A stretch of DNA of 64,000 nt, taken from JBNNGK01 sp050268245 (GTDB lineage Bacteria; Pseudomonadota; Gammaproteobacteria; Enterobacterales; Enterobacteriaceae). The notes under the pieces are model-generated. The model had not been told where the DNA came from, did not search any database, and worked only from the letters and a program-made list of their open reading frames with translations. The stretch spans positions 62,001 to 126,000 of the forward strand of contig NZ_JBNNGK010000004.1 in NCBI RefSeq assembly GCF_050268245.1. Reading direction: 5' to 3'. This document shows, in pieces, positions 51,060 through 60,691 of this stretch. The first letter of the stretch is position 1; every line of letters starts with the position of its first letter. A program made the position numbers and the translations under genes.

Positions 51060-52991
51060 TTAGAAGGTGGTCCAGTTATCCTGCTCGGATGCGGCGGTTG
51101 CCTGTGGCGTTTTGACGTCCACTTTTTTATGCGCGGCCGTTGGGTTGACGGTAACGGCTTGATGATCGGCTAATTGGAAGACAGAAACGCTTTGCAGCAG
51201 CATATCCGCCTGTTCTTCCAGCGAGTCTGCGGCGGCGGCGGATTCTTCCACCAACGCGGCATTTTGCTGAGTGGTGTGATCCATTTCGACGATCGCCTGG
51301 CCAATCTGCGCAATGCCACGCGTTTGCTCATCAGATGCGGCGGCGATTTCTGCCATGATGTCGCGCACGTGCGTGACGTCGCGGACTATTTTCTCCATGG
51401 TATTGCCGGTGTCCTCAACCAGCGTGGTGCCGGTTTGCACCCGATTGACCGATTCGGCGATTAACCCCTCAATCTCTTTAGCCGCCTGCGCACTGCGTTG
51501 CGCCAGATTACGCACCTCGCTGGCGACGACGGAGAAACCGCGCCCTTGTTCACCCGCCCGCGCCGCTTCAACCGCTGCATTGAGCGCCAGGATATTGGTT
51601 TGGAAGGCAATGCCGTTGATTAAGGTGGTAATTTCGGCAATACGCTGCGAACTGCTGGAAATATCGCGCATTGTCGCGACCACGTTGTGGACCAGCTTGC
51701 CACCCTGCTGGGCGGTTTGCGACGCATCGGTGGCTAATTGGTTGGCATGATGTGCGTTATCGGCATTTTGTTTTACGGTGGCCGTTAACTGTTCCATGCT
51801 GGCGGCGGTTTCTTCTACCGCTGCGGCCTGTTGTTCGGTGCGTGAAGAGAGATCGGTATTACCGGCGGCAATCTCGCTGGCGGCGGTCGATACCTGATTG
51901 ACGCCCAGCTGGATTTTCTCAATCATATCGCGCAGGTTTTGGCTCATCGCGGCGACAGCATTAAGCAGTTGGCCCAGCTCGTCCCGACGCGCGCTGGTTT
52001 TTGCCTGCCGTAAATCACCGGTGGCGATGCGTTGCGCCATGTCCAGCGTATCGTGCAGCGGCCGGGTGATTTGCAGCGTGATTCGCCATGCCACCAACAG
52101 GCCAACGAAAATGGCGATCAACGTTGTGATGCCCATTTGCAACTGTGCGGTGTCGATGTTGCGGTGGGTTTGCTGTAGCTCATCTTTCATGAACGCAGTG
52201 ACCAGCTGACCGATTTCCCCAGCATGTTGGTCTAATCGTTTGCTGATGGCCTGCTCTTGCTGGTAAGCCGGCAGATAAGCGGCGATACGCGCTTTGTATG
52301 CATCCAGCGCCGTTAGCAGTGGCTGTAATAATGGTTTTTGCGCCTCTGGCAGGCGCTGATTAAGCGCAAGCGCTGTGCTGCGGGCATCATCAATGGCGGC
52401 AATCAGCGGAGTTTCTGCTTCATGAGTGAGGTTGAGCAGCAGGCCGCGCGCGCCATAACGAACCAGCGTCAGTTTCTGATTTAGCTGAATGAACGCTAAT
52501 TGCAGCTCGCCATTGGTCAGTTGACGTTCCACCTGAGCCAGACTGGCTTGCACTTCCGACATATTCCAGCTCTGACGCACCGCATTTTTATCGGCTACCG
52601 CCTGGATGAATAGCGTTTGCTGGTGTTGGTACTCCCCGATCAGGCTCACTAAGCGTTTGAGATCTTTACGGCTTTGCGGATCCCAATCCAAATCCTGTCC
52701 GCGTTTAATCAGCTTCACGGCATTAGCGATATGGCTGCGGTTGTTGTTGAGGTATTCCGTTTGGTAGGTTTGGCTATACATCGCCCGGCTATATTTAGCC
52801 TGATTGATTTCGTTATGTAATTGATTACTGAAATCGATGCGATCGGAGCGTGACTCGATCATCGTGAGATAGTGAATACCGGTGCCGGCAATAATCGCCG
52901 CCAGCAATAACATGAGAAAAAACCCAAGTCCCAGTTTTTTACCCACGGTGAGATGAACGAATTTACCTGCCAGTGTTTGCAATGCCGCCAT
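51060..52991 (-). CDS. Methyl-accepting chemotaxis protein
   Basis: 643-residue transmembrane chemoreceptor. TM1 lies near 21-41, a four-helix-type periplasmic sensor about 42-285, TM2 near 286-308, then HAMP and a long coiled-coil signalling domain with the conserved hairpin tip ERGFS-like block EQGRGFSVVASEVRNLAQRSAQAAKEIEGLI. It ends in QDNWTTF, a variant of the NWETF tail that tethers the methylation enzymes CheR and CheB, so it is a high-abundance-type receptor. The ligand cannot be read from sequence. No che or flagellar genes are close. Confidence 0.9.
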   Translation of the reverse strand: MAALQTLAGKFVHLTVGKKLGLGFFLMLLLAAIIAGTGIHYLTMIESRSDRIDFSNQLHNEINQAKYSRAMYSQTYQTEYLNNNRSHIANAVKLIKRGQDLDWDPQSRKDLKRLVSLIGEYQHQQTLFIQAVADKNAVRQSWNMSEVQASLAQVERQLTNGELQLAFIQLNQKLTLVRYGARGLLLNLTHEAETPLIAAIDDARSTALALNQRLPEAQKPLLQPLLTALDAYKARIAAYLPAYQQEQAISKRLDQHAGEIGQLVTAFMKDELQQTHRNIDTAQLQMGITTLIAIFVGLLVAWRITLQITRPLHDTLDMAQRIATGDLRQAKTSARRDELGQLLNAVAAMSQNLRDMIEKIQLGVNQVSTAASEIAAGNTDLSSRTEQQAAAVEETAASMEQLTATVKQNADNAHHANQLATDASQTAQQGGKLVHNVVATMRDISSSSQRIAEITTLINGIAFQTNILALNAAVEAARAGEQGRGFSVVASEVRNLAQRSAQAAKEIEGLIAESVNRVQTGTTLVEDTGNTMEKIVRDVTHVRDIMAEIAAASDEQTRGIAQIGQAIVEMDHTTQQNAALVEESAAAADSLEEQADMLLQSVSVFQLADHQAVTVNPTAAHKKVDVKTPQATAASEQDNWTTF

Positions 52992-53068
52992 GCTTTGTCC
53001 CTTTTTTAAGCGATGTTATGGAGAAAACCATCGGCTTTTGCGGGATAAACTTTAGCGAAATTTTGCAC

Positions 53069-53094
53069 AAAAAAATGCCCGCGTTGAGCGGGCA
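53069..53094 (-). terminator. Intrinsic terminator of sodA
   Basis: TGCCCGC/GCGGGCA stem with loop GTTGA. On the minus strand it is followed by seven T residues. It lies 19 bp after the sodA stop. Confidence 0.85.
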
Positions 53095-53112
53095 TCAGAT
53101 AAATGGGGCGAA

Positions 53113-53733
53113 TTATTTCTTCGCAGCGAAGCGGGCTGCCGCTTCATCCCAGTTAACCACGTTCCAGAATGCTTTGATGTAGTCTGGGCGTTTGTTCTGA
53201 TATTTCAGATAGTAAGCGTGTTCCCATACGTCCAGCCCGACGATCGGGAAGCCAGAAGCGCCCGCAACCGCTTCACCCATCAGTGGGCTGTCTTGGTTCG
53301 CGGTTGAAACCACTGCCAGCTTGTCGCCTTTCAGCACCAGCCAAGCCCAACCAGAACCGAAACGGGTTGCTGCGGCTTTCTCGAACTCTTCTTGGAATTT
53401 CTCAACGCTGCCGAAGTCGCGCTCGATGGCGGCTTTCAGATCGCCAGACAGCGTGGTGCCGGTTTTCAGGCCTTTCCAGAACAGGCTGTGGTTGGCATGG
53501 CCGCCAGCGTTGTTACGCATGAAGGTACGCTTGTCAGCCGGTACTTTGTCCAGATCTTGGATCAGTTCTTCAACGCTGAGCGATGCCAGCTCTGGGCAGG
53601 CTTCCAGCACGGTGTTGGCATTGTTGACGTAGGTCTGATGGTGTTTGGTGTGATGGATTTCCATCGTCTGCTTGTCAAAGTGCGGTTCCAGTGCGTCGTA
53701 AGCGTAAGGCAGTGATGGCAGTGAATAACTCAT
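53113..53733 (-). CDS. sodA: Manganese superoxide dismutase
   Basis: 206-residue cytosolic Mn-dependent superoxide dismutase. It begins SYSLPSLPYAYDALEPHFD; metal ligands are His in MEIHHTKHH, His in GGHANHSLFW, and Asp/His in LDVWEHAYYLKYQNKRPDY. Start at ATG 53733 after GGAGACGATGATC; the frame is open 15 codons upstream. A Fur-box-like site lies about 80-100 bp upstream, consistent with iron-responsive repression. Confidence 0.97.
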   Translation of the reverse strand: MSYSLPSLPYAYDALEPHFDKQTMEIHHTKHHQTYVNNANTVLEACPELASLSVEELIQDLDKVPADKRTFMRNNAGGHANHSLFWKGLKTGTTLSGDLKAAIERDFGSVEKFQEEFEKAAATRFGSGWAWLVLKGDKLAVVSTANQDSPLMGEAVAGASGFPIVGLDVWEHAYYLKYQNKRPDYIKAFWNVVNWDEAAARFAAKK

Positions 53734-53813
53734 GATCATCGTCTCCAGTAGGATTGAGCGGCGCAACATTGTAAGCACCGCGTAAGCAGTCGGATCATTA
53801 TAGTTAATTAAAT

Positions 53814-53832
53814 GATATTGAAAATGATTATC
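53814..53832. promoter_or_regulatory. Fur box upstream of sodA
   Basis: GATATTGAAAATGATTATC matches the 19-bp Fur consensus GATAATGATAATCATTATC at 16 positions. It lies between sodA and fdhD, near the expected sodA promoter. Confidence 0.75.
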
Positions 53833-53860
53833 AATGCCCTATAAACGGTGCGGTTTTGCG

Positions 53861-54688
53861 CTAGTCTTTGATACGCTGTGGGTGAGTGAACACCGTCGCA
53901 CGGCCGGTTTTGCTAAATCCGACCAGCGTCAGGTTGCTGCGTTCGGCGATCTCGACCGCCAAAGAGGTGGCCGCAGAAACCACGAACAAGATTTCTGCAC
54001 CACACATGGCGGTTTTTTGTACCATTTCGTAGCTGGCACGGCTGGAGGCCAGCACCGCACCTTGCGACCAACCTTGTTTGGCGCGCAGGCCAAGCAGCTT
54101 GTCGAGTGCGACGTGGCGGCCAATGTCTTCACAGCCACCAAGCATCTCGCCCTGCGGTGAGAGCCAGCAGGCGGCGTGGGTACAGCCGGTCAATTGGCCG
54201 ATGGTTTGCACTTGGCGCAGTTGCTCGAGCGCCGGGTCGAGTTGGCTGAGGGAAAAGGTTTGGCTGAAAGGCAGCGGCGTTACCGGGCGATAGATGTCAG
54301 CCAATTGCTCAATACCGCATACCCCGCAGCCGGTGCGGCCAGCCATTGCGCGGCGGCGTGCCTTCAGCCCGACAAAACGACGACTGGACAGCTCAATATC
54401 CACTTCCAGCCCGTTGCAGGTCTGATTAATATCTATACTGTATATATCTTGCGGTGACTCGATGATGCCTTCCGAGAGGGAAAACCCCAAGGCAAAGGCT
54501 TCTAGATCTTTCGGCGAGCACATCATCACCACATGTGAGATGCCGTTATAGACCAAAGCAACCGGCACTTCTTCGGCCAGCCAGTCTTGCTGTGCCGTGG
54601 CGAGTTGGCCGCGTTGATACACCGCGGTGCGGCCTACGCCTGTGAGCGGCGCCGCATTTATTTGCTGCCTTGGATCTATGTTGTTCAC
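53861..54688 (-). CDS. fdhD: Formate dehydrogenase accessory sulfurtransferase FdhD
   Basis: 275-residue protein that passes sulfur from IscS to the molybdenum cofactor of formate dehydrogenases. The catalytic CxxC is in GRTGCGVCGIEQL near residue 117-120, with GGCEDIGRHVALDKLLG and SSRASYEMVQKTA further on. Start chosen at GTG 54688 (preceded by AGGTGC) because the family begins shortly before the EEVPVALVYNG block; a TTG at 54712 is also in frame. Divergent to the fdoGHI-fdhE operon, as in E. coli. Confidence 0.94.
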   Translation of the reverse strand: MNNIDPRQQINAAPLTGVGRTAVYQRGQLATAQQDWLAEEVPVALVYNGISHVVMMCSPKDLEAFALGFSLSEGIIESPQDIYSIDINQTCNGLEVDIELSSRRFVGLKARRRAMAGRTGCGVCGIEQLADIYRPVTPLPFSQTFSLSQLDPALEQLRQVQTIGQLTGCTHAACWLSPQGEMLGGCEDIGRHVALDKLLGLRAKQGWSQGAVLASSRASYEMVQKTAMCGAEILFVVSAATSLAVEIAERSNLTLVGFSKTGRATVFTHPQRIKD

Positions 54689-54803
54689 TGAATTAGCACC
54701 TATCTGTAACAACCGTAGTTACCGTATGGTAATATGCGTCGGCTGTATCGTTATCACTATAACAACGGTTATTTTAGCGCTTCACGCTGCGGCGGGGAAA
54801 GCG

Positions 54804-54927
54804 TTTACCCGAAAGAATTCGAGCCACAGGAAGGCGGCAAGGCTGGGTTTATCCCAGGGCATGGCAAACTCAGTGCCGAGGGAACCCGCGCAGTTAACGC
54901 ATCTGTAGTTTGAAGTATGACGGGTAC
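54804..54927 (+). repeat. ERIC element, copy between fdhD and fdoG
   Basis: Starts TTTACCCGAAAGAATTCGAG, contains GGAAGGCGGCAAGG, and ends GTTTGAAGTATGACGGGTACA. Both ends and the length (about 124 bp) match ERIC copy 1. The core is diverged (TGGGTTTATCCCAGGGCATG). It sits in the divergent promoter region and so lies between the fdhD and fdoG start sites. Confidence 0.85.
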
Positions 54928-54969
54928 ATTCGAAACAATGTGACACTAGCGAATAGAAAGGAGACCCCC

Positions 54970-57900
54970 ATGCAGGTCAGCAGAAGGCAGTTCTTTAAGA
55001 TCTGCGCTGGCGGTATGGCAGGGACGACGGTGGCCGCGCTGGGATTTACCCCGGAGCTGGCGTTAGCGGAAACCCGGCAGTATAAACTGCTGCGCGCCCG
55101 TGAAACCCGTAATACCTGTACGTATTGTTCCGTCGGCTGTGGGCTGTTGATGTACAGCCTTGGCGATGGCGCCAAAAACGCCAAAGAAAGCATTTTCCAT
55201 ATCGAAGGGGATCCGGATCACCCGGTCAACCGCGGCGCGCTTTGCCCGAAAGGCGCGGGGCTGGTGGATTTCATCCACAGTGAAAGCCGGCTTAAATATC
55301 CTGAATATCGCGCCCCCGGCTCCGATAAATGGCAACGAATCAGTTGGGATGATGCCTTTACCCGCATTGCCAAACTGATGAAAGAAGATCGTGACGCCAA
55401 CTTCGAGGCGAAAAACACCCAAGGTGTGACCGTCAACCGCTGGCTGACCACCGGTATGCTGTGCGCTTCGGCCTCCAGCAATGAAACCGGTTATTTAACC
55501 CAAAAATTTAGTCGCGCTCTCGGCATGCTTGCCGTAGACAACCAAGCGCGTGTCTGACACGGACCAACGGTAGCAAGTCTTGCTCCAACATTTGGTCGCG
55601 GTGCGATGACCAACCACTGGGTTGATATTAAGAACGCCAACGTTGTTGTTGTGATGGGCGGTAATGCGGCAGAAGCGCATCCGGTGGGATTCCGCTGGGC
55701 GATGGAAGCCAAAATTCACAATAACGCCAAACTGATCGTGGTCGATCCACGCTTTACCCGTACGGCCTCCGTTGCGGATTTCTATACGCCAATCCGTTCC
55801 GGCACCGACATTGCCTTCTTGTCGGGCGTGTTGCTGTACCTGATGACCAACGAAAAAATCAACCGCGAATACGTTGAGGCCTACACCAACGCCAGCTTGC
55901 TGGTACGTGAAGACTTCAGCTTCGACGACGGCTTGTTCAGTGGCTACGATGCGGAAAACCGCCAGTACGACAAAACCACTTGGCACTACCAACTCGACGA
56001 AAACGGCTACGCTAAGCGTGATGTGACGCTGCAAGATCCGCGCTGCGTGTGGAACATGCTGAAACAGCACGTCAGCCGCTATACGCCTGACGTAGTGGAA
56101 AATATCTGCGGTACGCCAAAGGCTGATTTCTTGCAGGTGTGTGAATACCTCGCGGAAACCAGCGCGCACGACAAAACCACCTCGTTCCTGTATGCCTTAG
56201 GGTGGACGCAGCACTCGGTCGGTGCGCAGAACATCCGCACCATGGCGATGATCCAGTTGCTGCTCGGCAACATGGGCATGGCGGGTGGTGGCATTAACGC
56301 GCTGCGTGGCCACTCCAATATTCAGGGGCTGACCGATCTCGGCCTGCTGTCGCAGAGTTTGCCCGGCTACATGACGTTACCTTCCGAAAAGCAGACCGAT
56401 CTGGACAGCTACCTTCAGGCCAACACGCCGAAGGCATTGTTGCCGGGGCAGGTGAACTATTGGGGTAATTACCCGAAATTCTTCGTCAGCCTGATGAAAA
56501 GCTTCTACGGTGACAAAGCGCAGAAAGACAATGCCTGGGGCTTTGACTGGTTGCCGAAGTGGGATAAAGGTTACGACGTATTGCAGTATTTCGAGATGAT
56601 GTCTCAAGGTAAGGTCAACGGCTATTTCTGCCAAGGCTTTAACCCGGTTGCCTCATTCCCGGATAAAAACAAAGTTGTGGCTTCACTGTCCAAACTGAAA
56701 TTCTTGGTCACTATCGATCCGTTGAATACCGAAACGGCCAATTTCTGGCAGAACCACGGTGAATTCAACGATGTCGACTCGGCAACGATTCAGACCGAGG
56801 TGTTCCGCCTGCCGTCTACCTGCTTTGCTGAGGAAAATGGCTCGATCGTTAACTCCGGCCGCTGGCTACAATGGCACTGGAAAGGTGCCGATGCGCCGGG
56901 GGAAGCGATGCACGACGGCGAAATCCTGGCGGGCATCTTCACGCGCTTGCGTGAGATGTATGCGCGCGAAGGGGGAGCCGTGCCTGAGCCGGTGCTCAAC
57001 ATGACCTGGGATTACCTGACGCCGGACGATCCCGCTTCGGAAGAAGTGGCGAAGGAAAACAACGGTAAAGCGTTGGCCGATCTGCGCGATGCCGATGGCA
57101 ACGTGGTAGTGAAGAAGGGCGAACAGCTGAGCTCGTTTGCGCAACTGCGTGACGACGGCACCACCGCCAGTGGCTGTTGGATCTTCGCCGGTAGCTGGAC
57201 GCCAGACGGCAACCAGATGGCGCGCCGTGATAACGCCGATCCATCCGGTCTCGGCAATACGCTGGGCTGGGCATGGGCATGGCCGCTGAACCGCCGCATT
57301 CTGTATAACCGTGCGTCGGCCGATCCATCAGGTAAACCGTGGGATGCCAAGCGCCAACTGTTGGCGTGGGACGGTGCCAAGTGGGGCGGGGTAGACGTTG
57401 CCGATTACAGCGCAGCTGCACCAAACAGCGACGTTGGGCCGTTCATCATGCAGCCGGAAGGCATGGGCCGCCTGTTCGCCATCGATAAAATGGCGGAAGG
57501 GCCGTTCCCTGAGCACTACGAGCCGTTTGAAACGCCGATCGGCACTAACCCGCTGCACCCGAACGTGGTGTCTAACCCGGCCGCGCGCGTGTTTAAGGAC
57601 GATCTGGCAACGATGGGTAAATCCGAACAGTTCCCGTATGTCGGTACCACCTATCGCCTGACCGAGCACTTCCACTACTGGACCAAGCATGCGCGGCTCA
57701 ACGCCATCATGCAGCCGGAACAGTTTGTGGAAATCGGTGAGAAGCTGGCGGAGAAGAAAGGCATCAAACAGGGCGATACGGTGAAAGTTAGCTCTAACCG
57801 CGGCTTTATCAAGGCCAAGGCGGTGGTGACTAAACGTATTCGCACGTTGCAGGTTAACGGCCAGGACGTCGACACTATCGGTATCCCGATCCACTGGGGT

Positions 57901-58017
57901 TATGAAGGTGTGGCGAAAAAAGGCTTTCTTGCCAACACCCTGACGCCGTTTGTCGGCGACGCCAACACGCAAACGCCGGAGTTCAAGGCGTTTCTGGTCA
58001 ACGTGGAAAAGGTGTAA
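54970..58017 (+). CDS. fdoG: Formate dehydrogenase-O major subunit, selenocysteine protein
   Basis: 1015-residue molybdopterin catalytic subunit oxidising formate to CO2 on the periplasmic side. The reading frame continues through an in-frame TGA at 55555-55557, which must be read as selenocysteine: the context VDNQARV-U-HGPTVASLAPTFGRGAMTNHW is the conserved active site. A Tat signal SRRQFFKICAGG lies at the N-terminus and a [4Fe-4S] motif CTYCSVGCGLLMYS near residue 53. Start at ATG 54970 after AAAGGAG. Ordinary ORF calling splits it at the TGA. First gene of fdoGHI-fdhE; a hairpin fitting SECIS follows the TGA. Confidence 0.96.
55555..55600 (+). promoter_or_regulatory. SECIS element and selenocysteine TGA of fdoG
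   Basis: Directly after the TGA the mRNA can fold as GACCAA (55562-55567) with TTGGTC (55592-55597), and inside this GG-U-AGCA-AGUCU-UGCU-CC, with the bulged U and the GU-containing apical loop expected for SelB binding. This supports recoding rather than a nonsense mutation. Confidence 0.8.
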
Positions 58018-58029
58018 CGGAGACGAGTT

Positions 58030-58929
58030 ATGGCAATGCAATCTCAAAACATTATTCGTAAATCCGCGACTAACAGTCTCACACCGGCACCGCGTGCGCG
58101 CGATCATCAGGAAGAGGTGGCAAAACTGATCGATGTCACCACCTGTATCGGCTGCAAGGCCTGTCAGGTGGCCTGTTCTGAATGGAACGACATTCGCGAT
58201 GAAATCGGCCATAACGTCGGGGTGTACGATAACCCCGCCGATCTGACGGCTAAATCGTGGACGGTGATGCGTTTCTCTGAAGTGGAAGAGAACGGCAAAC
58301 TGGAGTGGCTGATCCGTAAGGACGGCTGCATGCACTGTGCTGACCCAGGCTGCTTGAAAGCCTGCCCGTCGGAAGGGGCGATTATCCAGTATGCCAACGG
58401 CATCGTCGATTTCCAGTCAGAACACTGCATCGGTTGTGGTTATTGCATCGCGGGCTGCCCGTTCGACGTGCCACGCATGAACAAGGATGACAACCGGGTG
58501 TATAAATGCACCCTGTGTGTTGACCGCGTTGATGTGGGCCAAGAACCGGCCTGCGTGAAGACCTGCCCAACCGGCGCGATTCACTTTGGCACCAAGGACG
58601 CGATGAAACAGATCGCGGCAGAACGCGTTGGTGAGCTACAAACGCGGGGTTACCAAAATGCGGGGCTGTACGATCCGGCGGGCGTGGGCGGCACCCATGT
58701 GATGTATGTACTGCATCACGCCGACAAACCGCAGCTCTACCACGGCTTGCCGGATAACCCGACCATCAGCCCGGCGATCACCTTCTGGAAAGGCGTGTGG
58801 AAACCGTTGGCGGCCATCGGCTTTGCGGCCACCTTTGCAGCCAGTATCTTCCACTATGTCGGCGTTGGGCCAAACCGCGTTGAAGAGGAAGAAAACGACG
58901 AGCTGCATGATGAGGAGACGCGCAAATGA
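58030..58929 (+). CDS. fdoH: Formate dehydrogenase-O iron-sulfur subunit
   Basis: 299-residue beta subunit carrying four [4Fe-4S] clusters that link FdoG to the membrane cytochrome. Cys groups: CIGCKACQVAC, CMHCADPGCLKAC, CIGCGYCIAGCPF and CTLCVDRV...CVKTCP. One C-terminal membrane helix (PLAAIGFAATFAASIFHYVG) anchors it. Its stop overlaps the fdoI ATG (ATGA). Confidence 0.97.
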   Translation: MAMQSQNIIRKSATNSLTPAPRARDHQEEVAKLIDVTTCIGCKACQVACSEWNDIRDEIGHNVGVYDNPADLTAKSWTVMRFSEVEENGKLEWLIRKDGCMHCADPGCLKACPSEGAIIQYANGIVDFQSEHCIGCGYCIAGCPFDVPRMNKDDNRVYKCTLCVDRVDVGQEPACVKTCPTGAIHFGTKDAMKQIAAERVGELQTRGYQNAGLYDPAGVGGTHVMYVLHHADKPQLYHGLPDNPTISPAITFWKGVWKPLAAIGFAATFAASIFHYVGVGPNRVEEEENDELHDEETRK

Positions 58930-59564
58930 AGAAGGAAAAGCCAATTCAGCGTTACAGCGCGCCGGAGCGGATTAACCACTGGATTGTGGCGTTCTGCTTT
59001 ATTTTGGCGGCCATTAGCGGGCTGGGGTTCTTCTTCCCGTCCTTCAACTGGCTGATGAACATCTTTGGTACGCCTCAGTTGGCGCGCATTCTGCACCCGT
59101 TTGCCGGGGTGATTATGTTCGCGGCGTTTCTGCTGATGTTTATGCGCTACTGGAAGCATAACCTGATCAACCGGGAAGATATTACCTGGGCAAAAAACAT
59201 CCACAAAATCGCCATGAATGAGGAAGTGGGTGACACCGGGCGTTATAATTTCGGTCAGAAATGCGTATTCTGGGCGGCGATTATCAGTCTGGTGCTGTTG
59301 CTGGCCAGTGGTATCGTTATCTGGCGGCCGTACTTTGCCCCTGCGTTCCCAATCCCGCTGATCCGCATTGCGCTGTTAGTGCATTCGCTGGCGGCGGTAG
59401 GGCTGATCATTGTGATTATGGTGCATGTTTACGCCGCGCTGTGGGTAAAAGGCACCCTGACCGCCATGATTGAGGGTTGGGTACCGGCTGCCTGGGCCAA
59501 GAAACATCATCCACGCTGGTACCGCGAGGTCCGCAAGAAACAACAGGAAGACAAACCCAGATGA
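58926..59564 (+). CDS. fdoI: Formate dehydrogenase-O cytochrome b556 subunit
   Basis: 212-residue integral membrane diheme cytochrome that passes electrons to quinone. It begins RYSAPERINHWIVAFCFILAAISG, with the usual early His haem ligand, then further membrane helices and AAVGLIIVIMVHVYAALWVKG. The start overlaps fdoH and the stop overlaps fdhE, each by an ATGA. Confidence 0.96.
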   Translation: MKKEKPIQRYSAPERINHWIVAFCFILAAISGLGFFFPSFNWLMNIFGTPQLARILHPFAGVIMFAAFLLMFMRYWKHNLINREDITWAKNIHKIAMNEEVGDTGRYNFGQKCVFWAAIISLVLLLASGIVIWRPYFAPAFPIPLIRIALLVHSLAAVGLIIVIMVHVYAALWVKGTLTAMIEGWVPAAWAKKHHPRWYREVRKKQQEDKPR

Positions 59565-60490
59565 GTATCCGCATCGTTCCTAAAGAACAGTTAGGGGCAC
59601 AGCGTGAGAAGTCTACAGCGGCGGAAGCAATTCCGCCGTTGCTTTTCGCGAACCTGAAAAGCCTGTACAGCCGCCGCGCCGAGCGCTTGCGCCAACTGGC
59701 GGCCGATCATCCCTTGGGTGATTACCTGAACTTCGCCGCGACCCTTGCCGAGGCACAACAGCACGCCTTGCATGACCATCCGTTGACGATGGATTTGTCC
59801 GAGCTGTTGGTGCACAGCGCCGCCAGTGGCAAGCCGCCGCTCGATGTGAGCGTTTTCCCCCGCAGCGAGCACTGGCAAACGCTGTTGACGGCGTTGATCG
59901 CCGAGCTGCGGCCACAGGCACCAGAACATGTGGTCGCGGTATTGGATAACCTGGAAAAAGCCTCAGCGCATGAACGGGAACTGATGGCCGACGCGTTGCT
60001 CAACCGTGAGTTTGCGCACATCGGCAGCGAGAAAGCCCCGTTCATTTGGGCGGCGTTATCGCTGTATTGGGCACAGATGGCCAGCCTGATCCCAGGTAAA
60101 GCCCGTGCCGAATACGGTGAACATCGTCAGTTTTGCCCCGTTTGTGGCAGCATTCCGGTGTCTAGCATGGTGCACATTGGCACGGTAAACGGCCTGCGCT
60201 ATTTACACTGCAACCTGTGCGAAAGTGAATGGCATGTAGTGCGCATCAAGTGCAGCAACTGTGAGCAAAGCCGGGATCTCAACTATTGGTCGTTGGACAG
60301 CGAACAGGCGGCGGTAAAAGCCGAAAGCTGTGGTGACTGCGGCACCTACCTGAAGATTTTATATCAGGAGAAAGACCCGCAGGTGGAAGCCGTCGCCGAT
60401 GATTTAGCCACGCTGATCCTCGATGCCAAAATGGAAGACGAGGGCTTTGCCCGTAGCAGTATTAACCCGTTCCTGTTCCCCGGCGAATAA
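59561..60490 (+). CDS. fdhE: Formate dehydrogenase accessory protein FdhE
   Basis: 309-residue cytosolic rubredoxin-like assembly factor needed for active respiratory formate dehydrogenases. Four CxxC pairs are visible in the C-terminal half: FCPVCGSIPVSS, YLHCNLCESEWH, KCSNCEQSR and CGDCGTYLKI. Start at ATG 59561, overlapping fdoI by 4 bp; the frame is open upstream within fdoI. Confidence 0.96.
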   Translation: MSIRIVPKEQLGAQREKSTAAEAIPPLLFANLKSLYSRRAERLRQLAADHPLGDYLNFAATLAEAQQHALHDHPLTMDLSELLVHSAASGKPPLDVSVFPRSEHWQTLLTALIAELRPQAPEHVVAVLDNLEKASAHERELMADALLNREFAHIGSEKAPFIWAALSLYWAQMASLIPGKARAEYGEHRQFCPVCGSIPVSSMVHIGTVNGLRYLHCNLCESEWHVVRIKCSNCEQSRDLNYWSLDSEQAAVKAESCGDCGTYLKILYQEKDPQVEAVADDLATLILDAKMEDEGFARSSINPFLFPGE

Positions 60491-60510
60491 GGGTTCATCC
60501 CCGCTGATAG

Positions 60511-60543
60511 GCTGATACCACCGGGCAAGATGGTGGTATCAGC
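60511..60543 (+). terminator. Hairpin after fdhE
   Basis: GCTGATACCACC and GGTGGTATCAGC form a perfect 12-bp stem with a 9-nt loop, 20 bp past the fdhE stop. No T run. Probable 3' end of the fdo transcript. Confidence 0.6.
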
Positions 60544-60691
60544 GACGGAGAAACTGAGCGTATTGGTCAGTTTCCGCGCCTCGGCAAGCGGCGTTATCTT
60601 TTCCCCGCCCATATCGGCCTGCTTATCTGGCATTCAACCGCGTGACTTGCTACGTTTACCCAATGACGCGCAAAGCGAAAGGAAAGCGAGA

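Noticed and set aside
55555..55557. Nonsense mutation or pseudogene in fdoG
   Set aside because: The TGA is at the conserved selenocysteine site and is followed by a SECIS-like hairpin; the frame resumes at once with conserved sequence.
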